Shown piece by piece: positions 48,277-59,923 of a DNA stretch of 64,000 nt (position 1 is the stretch's first letter; every line of letters starts with the position of its first letter). Location of the stretch: assembly GCA_914767715.1 (NCBI GenBank), contig OU612074.1:5345501-5409500 (forward strand). The letters are read 5' to 3'. The DNA is from Membranipora membranacea. Its lineage: Eukaryota > Bryozoa > Gymnolaemata > Cheilostomatida > Membraniporidae. The translations under genes were made by a program, and so were the position numbers. The notes beneath the pieces were generated by a model. It was not told the DNA's origin, did not search any database, and saw only the letters and a program-made list of their open reading frames with translations.

Positions 48277-48488
48277 TGTAGTGCAATGTATGATAGACTG
48301 CAGGTTTTAAATAAGGAAAGACAGATAAGAGTGCTGCATAAGAACTCGGGCTACATCCGGAAATGCGCAGGAAGGAGGTATTAATAAGCACGCTGTCTGG
48401 GAGAGATCTAGACAATGAGATAAGACAAAAAAGCTGCACCAATACTAGACACCTCAGTATATTCTCATGTAAGTTTGAATACACTACA
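48277..48488 (+). repeat. 5' LTR of the gypsy element
   Basis: It starts TGTAGTGCAATG and ends TACACTACA, followed directly by the TGG of the primer-binding site. It aligns along its whole length with the 3' LTR. Confidence 0.9.
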
Positions 48489-48749
48489 TGGTTCCAGAAG
48501 TAAACTAGAGAGTATTAGTGAAGGTTTTGATCCATAAGATTGCAGAAGAGGCTATCTTTGAGAGAGAGGAATATTGAGGTCTTTGATTCAATAACCGGCA
48601 TTGATCACGTTACAAACATGGATAGTAAATTTGGAAGGAGTGTTAGGACTCCAGTGTTTAGCATGGAGAATGGTGTTGAGTTGTGATTGGTGCAGGGTTG
48701 AGATACGAGGAAAGTGATGGAGTTAGGTCCAGGAGAAAGGCAGAAGATA

Positions 48750-49410
48750 GCCAATTAGAGAATGGAGGAGGATGGAGGAGTTGGGTGTTATAGAGAAGGT
48801 CGAGAAACCCACTTCTTGGTGTTCTGGCATGGTGGTAGCCCCTAAGTCTAATGGAAAGGTCAGAATGTGCGTTGATCTGACCCAACTGGATAAGAGTGTG
48901 ATGAGGGAGACATGTCCATTACGCCGTCTGGAAGACCGTCTTGTGTCGTTAGAAGGCAGTCGATAATTTACCAAGATGGATGGAAACTCGGGATTCTGGC
49001 AGAGAGATTTGGCGGAGAAGTCAAGAGAGAATACCGCTTTTATAACACCTTTTGGTCATTATCAATACCTGAAAATGACATTTGGAATTTCGCTTGCACC
49101 GGAATTATTCCAAAGGCAAATGAACAAAATATTAGAGAGACTAACAGGAGTGGTGTGTATGATGGACGATATTTTGGTTTTTGGAGAGAGCAAGGAAGAG
49201 CATGATACAAGATTAGCAGAAGTTTTGAAGAAAGTCGAAGAAGCGGGATGAAAATAAACAAAGAGAACTGTGTATTCAGAGTTAAGGAATTGAAATTTCT
49301 GGGGCACATACTGACTAAGAAAGGTATAGGAGTGGATCTGGAGAAGGAAAGGGCCATCCGCAAGATGCCTGCACCGACTGATAGGAAGGGGTTACAGGGA
49401 TTTTAAGCCA
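48750..49410 (+). pseudogene. Gypsy reverse transcriptase remnant
   Basis: Broken frames show EELGVIEKVEKPTSWCSGMV, KVRMCVDLTQLDKSV, TAFITPFGHYQYLKMTFGIS, then LAPELFQRQMNKIL, and VVCMMDDILVFGE. The last is the catalytic box, with MMDD in place of the usual Y-x-DD. An in-frame stop follows LVSLEGSR and a frameshift follows KKVEEAG, before MKINKENCVFRVKELKFLGH. RNase H traces (RVTADASCHSLGPALLQDQG) follow near 49590. The N-terminal part is lost with gag. Confidence 0.85.
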
Positions 49411-49930
49411 TGGTGAACCACTTGGGTAGGTTCAGCACTCTATTAATCAGAAGTGGAGGTGTCTCTGAGAGAATTAGACAGGAAAAAGAATGATTGGATA
49501 TGGTAAGAGATACATCAGAGGAGTTTTGATAAGGTTTAGGAGCTGATTAAATCTTCTTCGTTGTTGGCTTTGTTTGACTATAATAAAGGTCACAGAGTAA
49601 CGGCTGACGCCAGTTGTCATTCTCTTGGGCCAGCGCTGTTGCAGGATCAGGGAGATGGATAATGAGAACCAGTGGCTTAGGGCTCTAGGAAGCTCACAGA
49701 TGCTGAAAAAAGAGCTATGGTCAAATTGAGAAGGAGGCCCTGGCGATCATTTGGGCATGTGGACAATTTGCCTTTTGTTTAGTCGGAAGACATTTTGAAG
49801 TAGAGACAGACCACAAGCCATTGATTCCTCTTGCTCCTGCTGCTTGGGTCTAAAGAATTGTCAAAACTGCCGCTCAGGATTCAACGATTTAAGATGACAC
49901 TATAAAATATTCCATACACCTGGGAGTAAA

Positions 49931-51203
49931 ATGCTTATTGCTGATTTACTTTCAAAGCCACCGACTGAACAAGAAGTAGCTAGGATAGCAAGGGTAGAAA
50001 TGCACATTAGGACAATGATATCTGCGGAAGGAGATGCGTTGGTGGAAGAGATAAAGAGACATGCCGAAGTAGATAAAGATTATCAGGTGATTTTGAAGCC
50101 TATGAAATCGGGGTGGCCGAAAACAGTAAAGGGAGAGCTGAAGAAGGTGAAGGGCAACATGGATCTTCTTAGTGAGAAAGGCGGCCTGATTGTGCGAGAA
50201 GACATGCTGCTGCGCTTACATTCCGGTCACCATAGTATGGTACGTATCGCAGGAGTCAAGACTCGGTGTGGTGGCCGTCTATAAGAAAGGAGATTATTGA
50301 GATGGTAGAAGAATGTCCAAAATGTATTAAAATCAGACGAATGAGGAATCTTCCATTACACCAAATAAAGCTGCCAGAAGCTCATTGGAGTCATGTAGTG
50401 TCGGATTTGTTCGAGTTTAGAGGGAAGGTTTACGCTTTATTTGTTGACTACTACTCCCGGTAGATTGAAGTTGTAGAGATGAGAGGACAAACAGGGGCGG
50501 AATTGGCCAAGAAGTTCAGACCAGTTATTGCGAGGTATGGAGCCCCAGATAGGATAAGGAAGGACAATGGCCCTTGTTATGTTTCTAAAGAGTGGAGAGA
50601 CTTGATGGAAGAATATAGCATTATCCATCTTTCTAGTAGCCCACACAATCATGGGGCTAACGGTCTGGCAGAGAGGAGTGTGGAGATTATTAAAGGACTT
50701 TGGAATAAGGAAGAAGATAAGAATAAGGCCCTGATGGCGTATCGTACGACCCCACTAGAGAGCAGCTGCAGACCAGCTGAGCTGCTATTAGGCAGGAGAA
50801 TGCGGAACGACCAATCCATCATCAATAGACGTGTGATACTGAGGGCTTTAGAAAACGAGACACTACTTTAAAGGAGAGATAGAAGAGGAACTTTGACAAA
50901 TCGAGGAGAGCTTCAAATTTCTCAGATTTACAAGAGGGTCAGACAGTATGGGTGAAAATTAGTCACACAGACAAGGGCAAGAGAGGGATAGTGAAGTACA
51001 AGGCCAAAGAGCCCAATAGCTACTGGATAGAGACAGGCAAAAGACTTGTGAGAAGGACTAGGAAACATTTACGAATATTGCCGAAGGATGACACAGAAGG
51101 TCATGATGAGACTCCAGCAGATATGGACGACAACCGAGATCAAGAGAGAATAGAGATAGCACGGAACATCCAGCCGATTGCCACCAAGTTCAAGGAATGC
51201 TAA
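49931..51203 (+). pseudogene. Gypsy integrase remnant
   Basis: An HHCC zinc region (RLHSGHHSMVRIAG, then a frameshift into WWPSIRKEIIEMVEECPKCI) precedes the core. The core's three acidic residues sit in VVSDLFEF, RKDNGPCY and ANGLAERSVEI. A stop follows FVDYYSR. The C-terminal part (RRTRKHLRILPK) is still open. Frames are interrupted at about 50275, 50463 and 50871, so no functional product is expected. Confidence 0.85.
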
Positions 51204-51578
51204 GAAGATCAAAAACCCTGATTATGTGGGGTACTAGAATCATTTGTGTTGAGTGAGAGGCATAGCAGAAGGACTATTAGACAGGAGGGGAATAGGTAGG
51301 GAGGGAACAGGTCAATTAGGGACCTGAGATAGAGTGCGTAGGATTAGCCAGGAAGGATAAAATAGTGGGTAGGATTAGCCAGGAAGGATAAAAGAGTAAG
51401 AAGAATACTAGAATCAAGGTCTAAGGGATATTAGAAAGGAACACATATAATTCAGGAACATGTATACACTATCCTGAATTACACTATATATATTATATAT
51501 TTCTACTACCAGGACTTTAGTATCAATTATATTGACCACAACAAGGACTATTAATAACAATATAGAAAGATAGGAGGA

Positions 51579-51788
51579 TGTAGTGGAAGGCATAATAGAC
51601 TGCAGGTTGTAAATAAGGAAGGACAGATAAGAGTGCTGCATAAGAACTCGGGCAACATCGGGAATGCGCAGGAAGGAGGTATTAATAAGCACGCTGTCTG
51701 AGAGAGAACTAGAGGATGGGATAAGACAAAGAAGCTGCACCAATACTAGACACCTCAGCATATCTCACGTAAGTTTGAATACACTACA
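51579..51788 (+). repeat. 3' LTR of the gypsy element
   Basis: It begins TGTAGTGGAAGG after the polypurine tract and ends TACACTACA, directly followed by the target duplication GAATG. Confidence 0.9.
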
Positions 51789-51793
51789 GAATG

Positions 51794-53880
51794 AATCTTA
51801 CTTTGCAGTTAACATGTTGAAACAGGGTATCAATTCTAATTTTAATATCAAGCCAAACCATTTAATGTTACCTTCTGATGTTGCCTCGCTACCTATGACC
51901 TTGTCCAGTAACTTTGTTATCAAATTATAGCAATATTATCTATAACATGATCCTCTGAATTATATGGGCTAAAATGGATGATTGTGAACTGAATCCACTG
52001 TAGCGACCACACAATTGGCAAGCTCAAATATGCATTATCTTTGATATTCCTATTGCTAATTTTAAAGCAAAAATGATATTTTACCTTGTACATAATAATT
52101 TCAATCTTATTATTTTGAAGGTTATATATTTTGCACAACTGGCCAAACATATTTATTTTGCGTGGAAGATACATTGACAGATGATCTTATTTTCATACTA
52201 ATTTTGAAATCACAATCTTGCTTGAAATAATTTTATGTACTAAGCAGATTCAAAGAAGAAATCGTATTAGGTGAACATCAACGGATCACTATTTATTACC
52301 GTCTGCAAAAAAAAATCTTTGGGACGCTCAAGCTGTGTTAATCTATATCGGGATATGACCCCAGTACAGTGCAGTGCAGTACATTGTGTAATCAATATTG
52401 GCAGAAACAGGATGAAAATAACTTGATGGTAAGAAGAGAAGTAAGACAGTACATGATGATTCGGTTAAGTCAACAAGATGCTCCAAAAAATTCATTTTAA
52501 ACTTCCTGACGAACTGTAAACTCTCCTATGGTAATTTCAACTTTACGGGTCATTGATAACAAAGTGATGTACGTAATTAGCTTCTTATTGATGAGTGCTA
52601 AGTATGGCATTCCATCCCAAAGCTATTTATCTTGTTCAAATATGTATAATTCAGGTAAAACTTTCCTCGCATGCCAGAGTGCACTGTGTTTTGAACCCAA
52701 ATAATGTTTTAGAGTTCTTAACTTTTGACCCTTATATCATTACCCAACCCATTAATGTATTATTAGAACTTGAAAGCATCTGATTCAAACTTAGAGTGAT
52801 AAGCTCCATTCCAAATGCCAAATTGTTGCATGGAACTGTGAGACTCCCTTCATCAGGCAAAGACTCACCCCTCCATCACAAACTTTGTGCATACAGAGAG
52901 TTAGCTGATGATGAGGTCAGGTCAATAATTGATAACCATCAGTAATTTCCCAGTTTCATACTACCAGCATTCATCATGTTGTGGGCTGTGTTGTGAGATC
53001 TTCAGCTCCCACCGCTTGGATCAGATGAGCCAGGCGGCTCAACACGGAGGAGGAGCAGAAGCTGTGAGATACTAACTTCACAGCTCACTTTTGATGAGCC
53101 AGAAGCATCAATAGAAAAAAAGAAGGGCCGGAAAATATATAACAAGATGAGACAGGATGAGACAAGGAGATGAGTAGATAAAAGCTAAAAAAAACTTAGA
53201 CAGGTTAAGCCGACGCTTTGAGGAAAGCAGAGATGAATAACAGATAGCATCAGCCACCCAGACTTACTTTTGATGAATCACCGTCATCATTCAATATCCT
53301 TGAACTTGTTGAAGTGTTACATTAAAATGTTCATTACGAATTACTTCTTATGATTTGATTAAATAATGTTGATTGAGCAATCAAAGAACAAAATCCAATC
53401 TCCTTTTTGATGAACTCGGGGATTTTGTATGTATTATGTGTGATTAAATTATTTTTATCGACCAAATTATCAAAATTCAATCGCTGTTTTTTTTTCAAAA
53501 AGTATCAAAAGTTTGCATCTTATGTATAATTTAATTGATTGTTGGGCAGACAGAATATCCGTTTTTTAGGCCCACGCTTTCCCACAGTGATGAACACTCG
53601 GTGCATTTAAGAATTGGTGAACATCAAGGTTGGGTCGTTCTGGTTGGAGAGCCTTTGGAATATATTTTTACTGTTACTATTTTTTATGATAAGCCGACAA
53701 AATCTTATATTCAATTCTAAAGTTTAACTTAAACAAAAAGTGTTCCGCTCTCAAATTTATGAAGAACATTTGTTTTCTCAACTTATTAATGACTCATAGT
53801 TGAGCTGCCTCTTTAACATTAAAACACTTTTTTATTCTCAATTGATAAACCGAATTATACAGTTATTTACCAAAAAAGCA
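51794..53880. other. Stretch without a recognised gene
   Basis: This AT-rich stretch has no splice-consistent coding segment that I can support. A GC-richer patch at about 52980-53110 (CCACCGCTTGGATCAGATGA and neighbours) and repeated GATGAGCCAG/GATGAG motifs suggest an unidentified repeat. The open frame at 53535-53720 has no recognisable domain. Confidence 0.5.
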
Positions 53881-53889
53881 ATCTATACG

Positions 53890-54760
53890 ATACCAGAAAA
53901 GCGTGCTCCATGGTCCCTCTGACCAGAACTGGCCAGCCTTGATGGAACGTCTGTTTTATATGCATCGGTGCCCCAGGACTGAGCCCTGTAGGACAGTTTT
54001 CATTGTTTGTCTTGGATGGGTTTTCACTGATACACACACACTGCCTTCAGTCTTTGAAATAAGGTTGCGCCATAATTAGGATCGCAATTTTAGGATCCAA
54101 ATTAATTTTAGGATCCAAAGGATCATAATAAGGATCAAAATTTTCAATTTGGGTGCAGCTGCAGCCAAATTGAAAATTTTGATCCTTATTATGATCCTTT
54201 GGATCCTAAAATTAATTTGGATCCTAAAATTTCGTTAAAAGTTAAAAGTTAAAAGTGACCTTTGTTCCATATGGGCTGAAAGAACTTATCATCAATGTTT
54301 GATGGTGCACTTAAAACAGAAATTGGCCGGTAATTTGTGCACCGCAACTTGTCCTCCTTTTCAAAAAGAGACTTTACCCGTGCTGTTTTCGGGAAGTCCG
54401 GAAAAATGGATCATTGAATCAGTCATTTTGTTGGTGAAATCATTACATTCTCTTTTGAAGTTATCATAGGAATTTTGTCAGGTCAAGTAGCTTTTTGGCT
54501 GGAGGAGCTATCTAAAACCTTCAAAATATCAAAGGAGTCAACCTCTGTAAACTCAAACCTTGGATGTGGTTGATCAATTATGCTGAAAAAGAAGTCAAAA
54601 TTGATGTTTTGTTCAGGAACGCTTTCAGTAATTTCGATTCCAACATTGGTAAACAGTCATTGAATCTGTTGGCAGCAACACTCTGTCCACAAATCAGTAT
54701 TATTATGATTATTATGAACTTCATTAACCACCTATCAATGCATGAAGCAAATAAGACCAT
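53890..54760 (-). pseudogene. LINE reverse transcriptase fragment
   Basis: Minus-strand frames show a non-LTR signature order: TNVGIEITESVPEQNINFDF, PHPRFEFTEVDSFDILKVLD, SSSSQKAT then a stop, then PDKIPM, CTNYRPISVLSAPSNID, and after a hairpin insertion VLQGSVLG. Several stops and frameshifts are present. These are reverse-transcriptase domains 0 to 4 of a CR1/L2/Jockey-like LINE; the clade was not determined. Confidence 0.75.
54086..54231. repeat. 73-bp-arm hairpin inside the LINE fragment
   Basis: The arms 54086-54158 and 54159-54231 are complementary with only isolated mismatches, around a GCAGCTGC centre. They carry repeated TTTTAGGATCC and GGATCAAAATTTTCAATTTG motifs. The hairpin splits the LINE reading frame, so it inserted afterwards. 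No clear target duplication. Confidence 0.85.
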
Positions 54761-55842
54761 GTGAAAACAACTACTAAAAATAAAAGAAACAATAAGAAGG
54801 CATTGACATATTTATCTGTATTTATAAATGATGGTGCCTGTCACTTATTGCTAGTGAGTTTATGCAATGTTCTTTCTCACATTAGTTCTGTTAGATTTAA
54901 TGCTGCAAGCCGCTCATCATAATATTTTAAACATGGCAAAAGAATCCTGAGGCATAACCTCTGTAGTCTTTCAATAATCTCCTTGTCCCCTTTCAGCAAG
55001 TATGGGAACAAATTTGGAGCTATGAGGAGATCACTGAGAGAACTCTCATTTTATAAAATGTGACCAGTCTAGATGTGGAGACCCCAACTTTCCTGAGCCA
55101 AATAATGGCATACACAACTTACTTGTTACAGACTCAACATGAGCAATGCATTTCAATTGATTGTCAAAGCAAACCCCTGTGATTGTCAAAGTACTGATTG
55201 ATCTTTGAGATCGATAATATTTTCTTCGCGAGATAATGATTTGATGTACAGCAATCTTAAGAATGAAAAGAACTGAGTTGAGTTAAATTAACTTCTTATT
55301 TCCAAAGAGAATTAATTTAAACACATTTTTAGAGAGTTATCAAAGCAAATTTACGTTTCAGGCTACTATATGATGCCAGATCAAAATTATTCCACAAATA
55401 AACCTAAACATTGATTTACAACGCAGACTAAGGAAACAGATTTTTTTGCATATGTTATACTACAAAAATCATATTCTGATAATTGCTTGAATCTTTAAAT
55501 TTCAGTTCCTCTTGGTGCAGATGTAAGATTAATTATCGGGGTGAGTATAGAATGCATATCAGTATCCAGGAAAAAGGTTTTGAAATTTTGAATTTAGAAA
55601 CAGAAAAAAAGACAATCTTAGGAATTTGTTGAGCTGAGTTGAATAAAATATACAAATAGTTCAAAAATAAAACTATATAATTGATGAATGATAAAAAGGT
55701 CACTACAATCAATACATACAACAGACCAAATTAACTTCACATACAATATCCAGTTTATGGTTTTGTGTAGCGACTCGAACAAACTTTAACTATACTGTGC
55801 TTACACATGTATTTCAAGCTCATATATGCTGAGAAAATTGTT
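54588..55842. repeat. Segmental duplication, copy 1 (partner 62745-64000)
   Basis: From AAAGAAGTCAAAATTGATG to the end of the window the sequence at 62745-64000 matches this copy in the same orientation, with roughly 2% differences by eye. It covers LINE sequence, 3' flank and the start of the last exon of the PAN/discoidin gene. The copies are 8.16 kb apart. The duplication extends past the window end. Confidence 0.9.
54850..55260 (-). pseudogene. LINE C-terminal fragment (copy 1)
   Basis: Minus-strand sequence includes FDNQLK-type IGVCFDNQLRFSAHVESV (better preserved in copy 2), KGDKEIIERLQRLCLRILLP, then ERLAALNLTEL and ERTLHKL. This is the region after the reverse transcriptase in CR1/Jockey-like LINEs. 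It lies upstream, in transcription order, of the reverse-transcriptase fragment at 53890-54760, so the two pieces are out of order or come from two insertions. Confidence 0.65.
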
Positions 55843-56938
55843 CCCTTCTACCATTGTAACTCTCATAAAGCAACCAATCATGGCAGTGTAACACCTATGC
55901 ATTCTTATAGCAGGCTGAGTTCCAGGTGAGTATGAACAAGCAGATTTAGTACCTCGAACACCGAATCCTTCCTCATTATCATCCACTGATATGCTGATAA
56001 GAACATTATTCAGTTGATCACAAGCTTCTGAAAATAACAACATAAACATGATCACCATCATAAGTTTATGAGCATTACAATGAAGATTTATTGAAAAATT
56101 AGTTTCAAATTGAGTTGACTGGTGATTATAGAACAAACTAGGTTTTGGCATCATTCTAGTGTTCTCTGTCAAAACCAGGATACTGATCTTGGTACAAGAA
56201 CATACTGTCGCCAATTATCAATTAATTTTCATTCTGACTTGAGTTAAGTTTGTAAGAAAATATGATCATAGTTTTGTCTCACCTTGAGCATAATCACATC
56301 TGTTCCATATCTTAGTCCCTTTTATGCTCTCACTTTGGGTTAGGCGGATCTGTATCCATGGTGATGACTCATATAGTGAGTGGGCATTGCGCTGGCCAGG
56401 GGTGTACACTCCATCAATCACATGTATAGCGCCATGATCTTGGTAAGCACTGGACATGCTAGTAGTAGTTCCAGGTTCTATCAATGAAACAGAGATGAAT
56501 TACAAAGAGCAGACTATTTACTGTGGAACAACTCATCTGTCTTGTCAAACACAAAACTGAAGATGAATGCATTTGAAAATATGCTCAAATACATGATTCC
56601 TTGCTCAAGGAGTATAAGACAAACAAACCTAATTCCTTTTTCTGGGTCAGTGCCACAGGCATAGAGACAGCGAACACCTCAGTACCGATTTTATCAATCG
56701 ATGATATGCGTCCATAGAGGTAACAGTTTTTAACTGTTGAAGCATCGTAGGTGAAAGCTATGCATTCTTCAGCTTTCTCCAGACATTCCATACTGCACTG
56801 GGCTGCAGATTTCCCCTGAAGCATAGTTGTAACAGATATATCTGGTTTGTCGATGAAGACTGCCTCAAAAGTAAGTTTTGACTTGATATGAAAACCCTCA
56901 AGGACACTCAGATACGAAAGACAAAAATAGACCCTCAT
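55801..56938 (-). CDS. PAN/apple plus discoidin (F5/8C, fucolectin-like) protein
   Basis: Three phase-1-linked exons, 56629-56938, 56283-56477 and 55801-56027, encode 243 residues. After a short hydrophobic start (MRVYFCLSYLSVLEG), residues about 25-85 fit a PAN/apple domain: QCSMECLEKAEECIAFTY, then CYLYGR. The C-terminal half is a discoidin/F5-8C fold: VIDGVYTPGQRNAHSLY, SPWIQIRLTQSESIKGTKIW, CDQLNNVLISISV, and a terminal FLSIYELEIHV strand. Such domains bind carbohydrates or matrix, usually outside the cell. The hydrophobic start is shorter than a typical signal peptide, so an upstream exon may be missing. A second copy of the gene's end is present at 63959. Confidence 0.8.
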
Positions 56939-56999
56939 GTTTGGGCAGTTTTCCTGAATAAGATAACGCGCCTTTTTCTCTCAGGTTGTATTACATTTG

Positions 57000-57997
57000 C
57001 CAGACAAATTAAATCGATATGACACAGGTATGAAAATATCTTCTAATAACATTACAAGAATGGTTGAAAATCGATTCTTACCACAAGGAAAACTAATAGT
57101 GTTTTTGTGAGTGCAAATTATAATTATAGACAGTGCGTTCAAAACATCGCAATCATCTCTATTCTAAATATGGTAGACAAAATTTTCCTGATGAATATAA
57201 TCAGTCAAGCGTAAGCAATTGTTTAAATTGCAAATTGACTGACTTTGTGCTATAAAATGGTATTAGGATCCTATTAACAGTTTTGATGAGCTTTCTCTTT
57301 TTCCATCCCACTTTAGAGAGCATTGACATTTCACATTAAACATTAAAATAATAAGTTACTTTTCCATCAACCATGGTTCCATGGTAAAAACCTTCAGCAG
57401 TCTCTGAGAAAGAAACATCTGTACCAGCAATCAATAAATAACCAAAGCAATTGAACGTTGTAAAGATTTTCAATTGTGAAAACTGTTAACGAAGAAAGAC
57501 TTAAATAATATTCAAAACGAAACTACTTTTTGGCAGAGTAGCATTTACAAATCTCTAATAGAATAAATAATTGGCGTGGCATTTATTTTCTTATTGTTTA
57601 GCTTTACTTTAAAATCTACCTTTAGCTTGATAGAAGAGTATGAACCATTCAATGAATACAGGAGTTATCCATTTTCAAATTGTCCTCACAGTATTGCCCT
57701 CATAAGGGCCCTGTGAATAGGCAGGCATGTGAAATGAAGTACCTGCCATTCAATTTCTCATGGCTCAAACCAGGGGCACCAAACAAATCCACTTGGGCCA
57801 TTGCACTTGCACAATATGTTTTATTTTGGAGGGTGATCAAGTAAATTGTGCACTCCAATGGGTACCTTTAAGAAATACCACAACTATAGATATACATATC
57901 ATATAAATTAAACAGCGTCAAATCAATTGAACATATGGTTCCACCCACAATATATAAAAATGATGGATGTTTATTTCCAATCTTAGTTCCATCTCAT
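57000..57997. other. Stretch without a recognised gene
   Basis: Upstream flank of the PAN/discoidin gene. AT-rich, no splice-consistent frame, no RNA gene and no clear repeat seen. Confidence 0.5.
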
Positions 57998-58382
57998 TTA
58001 AAGGGCAACCAAGGTTTCAAACAACTTCTCATTGATGGCCATTGATTAATAGCAGATTGCACCTTCTGCATGGGGAAAAAGACAAAATATAATTCGGATG
58101 ATTATTCAGCCAGAATTCTTGTGAAACACTTCTCCCATCAGGTACTCAAACTCAGCTAAAAGAGAATACCACATAGCAGTTTCCTGTTCCTGTTATTATT
58201 TAGCCTGTGCTCTATGATTATTACAGCAAAGTCTTGGAACCTCCCCTAAACTGAAGTGTTACCCAGCTTAGAGTCCGCAACTACTTTGAGTTTTGCATCG
58301 CGTAATGCACAAAGCTGATGCTGCGCAGCACATTATTTTCTACCCATTAATGCATTGCTGCGAAACCTTGGTTGCCCTTTAA
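57998..58382. mobile_element. 377-bp TTAA-flanked MITE
   Basis: The element 58002-58378 lies between two TTAA sites and has ends AGGGCAACCAAGGTTTC and their exact complement. TTAA targets suggest a piggyBac-type non-autonomous element. A related internal fragment (AGCAGATTGCACCTT, GGGAAAAAGAC) occurs at about 60812-60935 inside another transposon. Confidence 0.75.
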
Positions 58383-59115
58383 GTATTAAAATCACTACAT
58401 TTTTCCCTGCTGCTGTCCGAGTGATCCAAAAGTAAGGCCAACGTTGCCAAGAAGAATTGCCACATGTTTAATGCCTGGCATCTAATCTTGCAGATTTTCA
58501 GTAATAGGGAAGGGAGATCAATTTAAATGAATAACCTAATTTATCTGGCAGCAAGATAAATGGGGGGGGGGGGGGGGGTATGCGCAAACTATTAACCTTA
58601 TTTTCTGGCAAGATAAATGGGAGGGAATGGCTCTTAGGTATAACTATCTGCATAGGCGTATGACTGGTCAACTCTCTAACAAAAAAGGACCGCGCAGCGG
58701 AAAAAATTTTTTCAGGAGACAAGCATCTGTTAGAGACTCTAACAAATTTGTTAGAGTCTCTAACAAATTAATAGAGTAGAGAATATTAACATAACCAGAC
58801 AAACTCCAATGGTAAGTAAGTGACTTGTTGTGACCATGATTGATAGCTATGACTATGATGGCCAAGTGGTGGTTCTGTGGGGTTCTGTTGACAGTCTCAA
58901 TCAATCAACACAACAATAAAATCAATGAATCAACAACAAGCAATCAATCAACCACCAACCATCATCATCAATAATGAAATGATGATTAAGATCATGATGA
59001 TGAAAAAAAAACAAAAACAGACAGGTGTGCTTGCTTTGCTTTGTTGCTAAATATGCATATTGATGAGAGGATTGGAGGGATAAAAGTCAAGGGACTTTCT
59101 GGGTAACAATATATA

Positions 59116-59534
59116 CAGAGCAACAGGGGCGTATATTCTAAAAAATTTCACTCACTGACTTTTTAGAGATGAGCATAATGATCGGGCACAGCCCGATCCA
59201 CACGCCGTAGGCGTGGCTGGGAGGGTGTGGGAGGGGCCCTCCCACACGGAAATTTTTGCATATCGGTAGCAAAATAGTGCAAGCAGAGAGGTATTTCAAT
59301 AGCTCACTGAGCTGTTGGGTACTTTCAGAAAACAACTCAGTAGCAGTAGAAGATTACAGTAAAAATGCTCCAGTTATAAAGCATTAATTTGAAAAAAACT
59401 GACCTCGATGGGATTCGAACCCACAACAAACTTATTAACAGTGCTTATTAGGCAGACGCTCTACACACTGAGCTATTCAGCCACTCACGGAAATCCGTGG
59501 GCCGTGAGTGCTAATATATGCCACTGCAGAGCAA
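59116..59534. mobile_element. 403-bp hAT element B carrying a tRNA-like sequence, nested in A
   Basis: The element 59124-59526 has 14-bp ends CAGGGGCGTATATT and CAGTGGCATATATT (two mismatches), flanked by CAGAGCAA at 59116-59123 and 59527-59534. The right-hand copy of element A has one CAGAGCAA-equivalent and no insert, proving the boundaries. The interior holds the tRNA-like segment and a CACTCACGG/CCGTGAGTG hairpin near the right end. Confidence 0.85.
59402..59482 (-). ncRNA. tRNA-like sequence inside hAT element B
   Basis: On the minus strand an intact A box (TAGCTCAGTGTG, with TAGAGC closing the D arm) and B box (GGTTCGAATCC in a GGG-CCC stem) are correctly ordered. Between them CTAATAA could be an Ile-type anticodon loop (AAT), but the anticodon stem and acceptor stem do not pair well and the anticodon-to-T-arm segment is about 15 nt too long. 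It is probably a decayed tRNA or SINE head that may still bind Pol III factors. Confidence 0.5.
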
Positions 59535-59923
59535 TACTCCAGAGATTTGGGTAGCATTAGGGTAGCATGAGGAAGTTTTTAGGGAGAAAAGATTTGCTCT
59601 ATCTGTATTTTCCTGTAACTTCGTTGCATCCCAAAGTATTAATTAAGATGACCTTGGAATGTCAATAGACAACAAAAAGTCTACTGGTTTCATATCAAAA
59701 TTTTACTTTTATGTCCAGTGACAAAGAGGGGACAACTAATAATAATAACAGAAAAAGAAGACAATTCCTCATTACTTGATTCGAGGGTGGAACATTTTTC
59801 CCAACACTCTAACCATCCTTGCCTCTAACATTCGAGAGTTCGAGATAGTTAAATACGCCTATGACTATCTGTAAATGATAGCTTGGAAGGTAACTGGACT
59901 GGCCTGTTGATAACTGGAAGTCA

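Larger units (their letters stand above)
48272..51793 (+). mobile_element. Ty3/gypsy LTR retrotransposon, inactive, with 5-bp target duplication
   Basis: The element (48277-51788, 3512 bp) is flanked by GAATG on both sides. LTRs of 212 and 210 bp begin TGTAGTG and end CACTACA. TGGTTCCAGAAG right after the left LTR is a plausible primer-binding site, and a purine tract (AAAGATAGGAGGA) precedes the right LTR. Only about 260 bp separate the left LTR from the reverse transcriptase, so gag and protease are deleted. The LTRs differ at roughly 9% of positions by eye, so the insertion is old. Confidence 0.9.
58643..59871. mobile_element. hAT element A, left copy (interrupted)
   Basis: The element 58651-59863 is flanked by ACTATCTG at 58643-58650 and 59864-59871. 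Its ends are CATAGGCGTAT and ATACGCCTATG. Subtracting a nested element leaves about 800 bp. Near the outer end it contains tandem palindromes of TTAGAGACTCTAA, plausible transposase-binding repeats. No transposase is encoded. It is the inverted partner of 59932-61617. Confidence 0.85.

Noticed and set aside
59402-59482. Functional tRNA-Ile gene
   Set aside because: A and B boxes are good, but the acceptor and anticodon stems do not pair and the variable region is too long. Kept only as tRNA-like.
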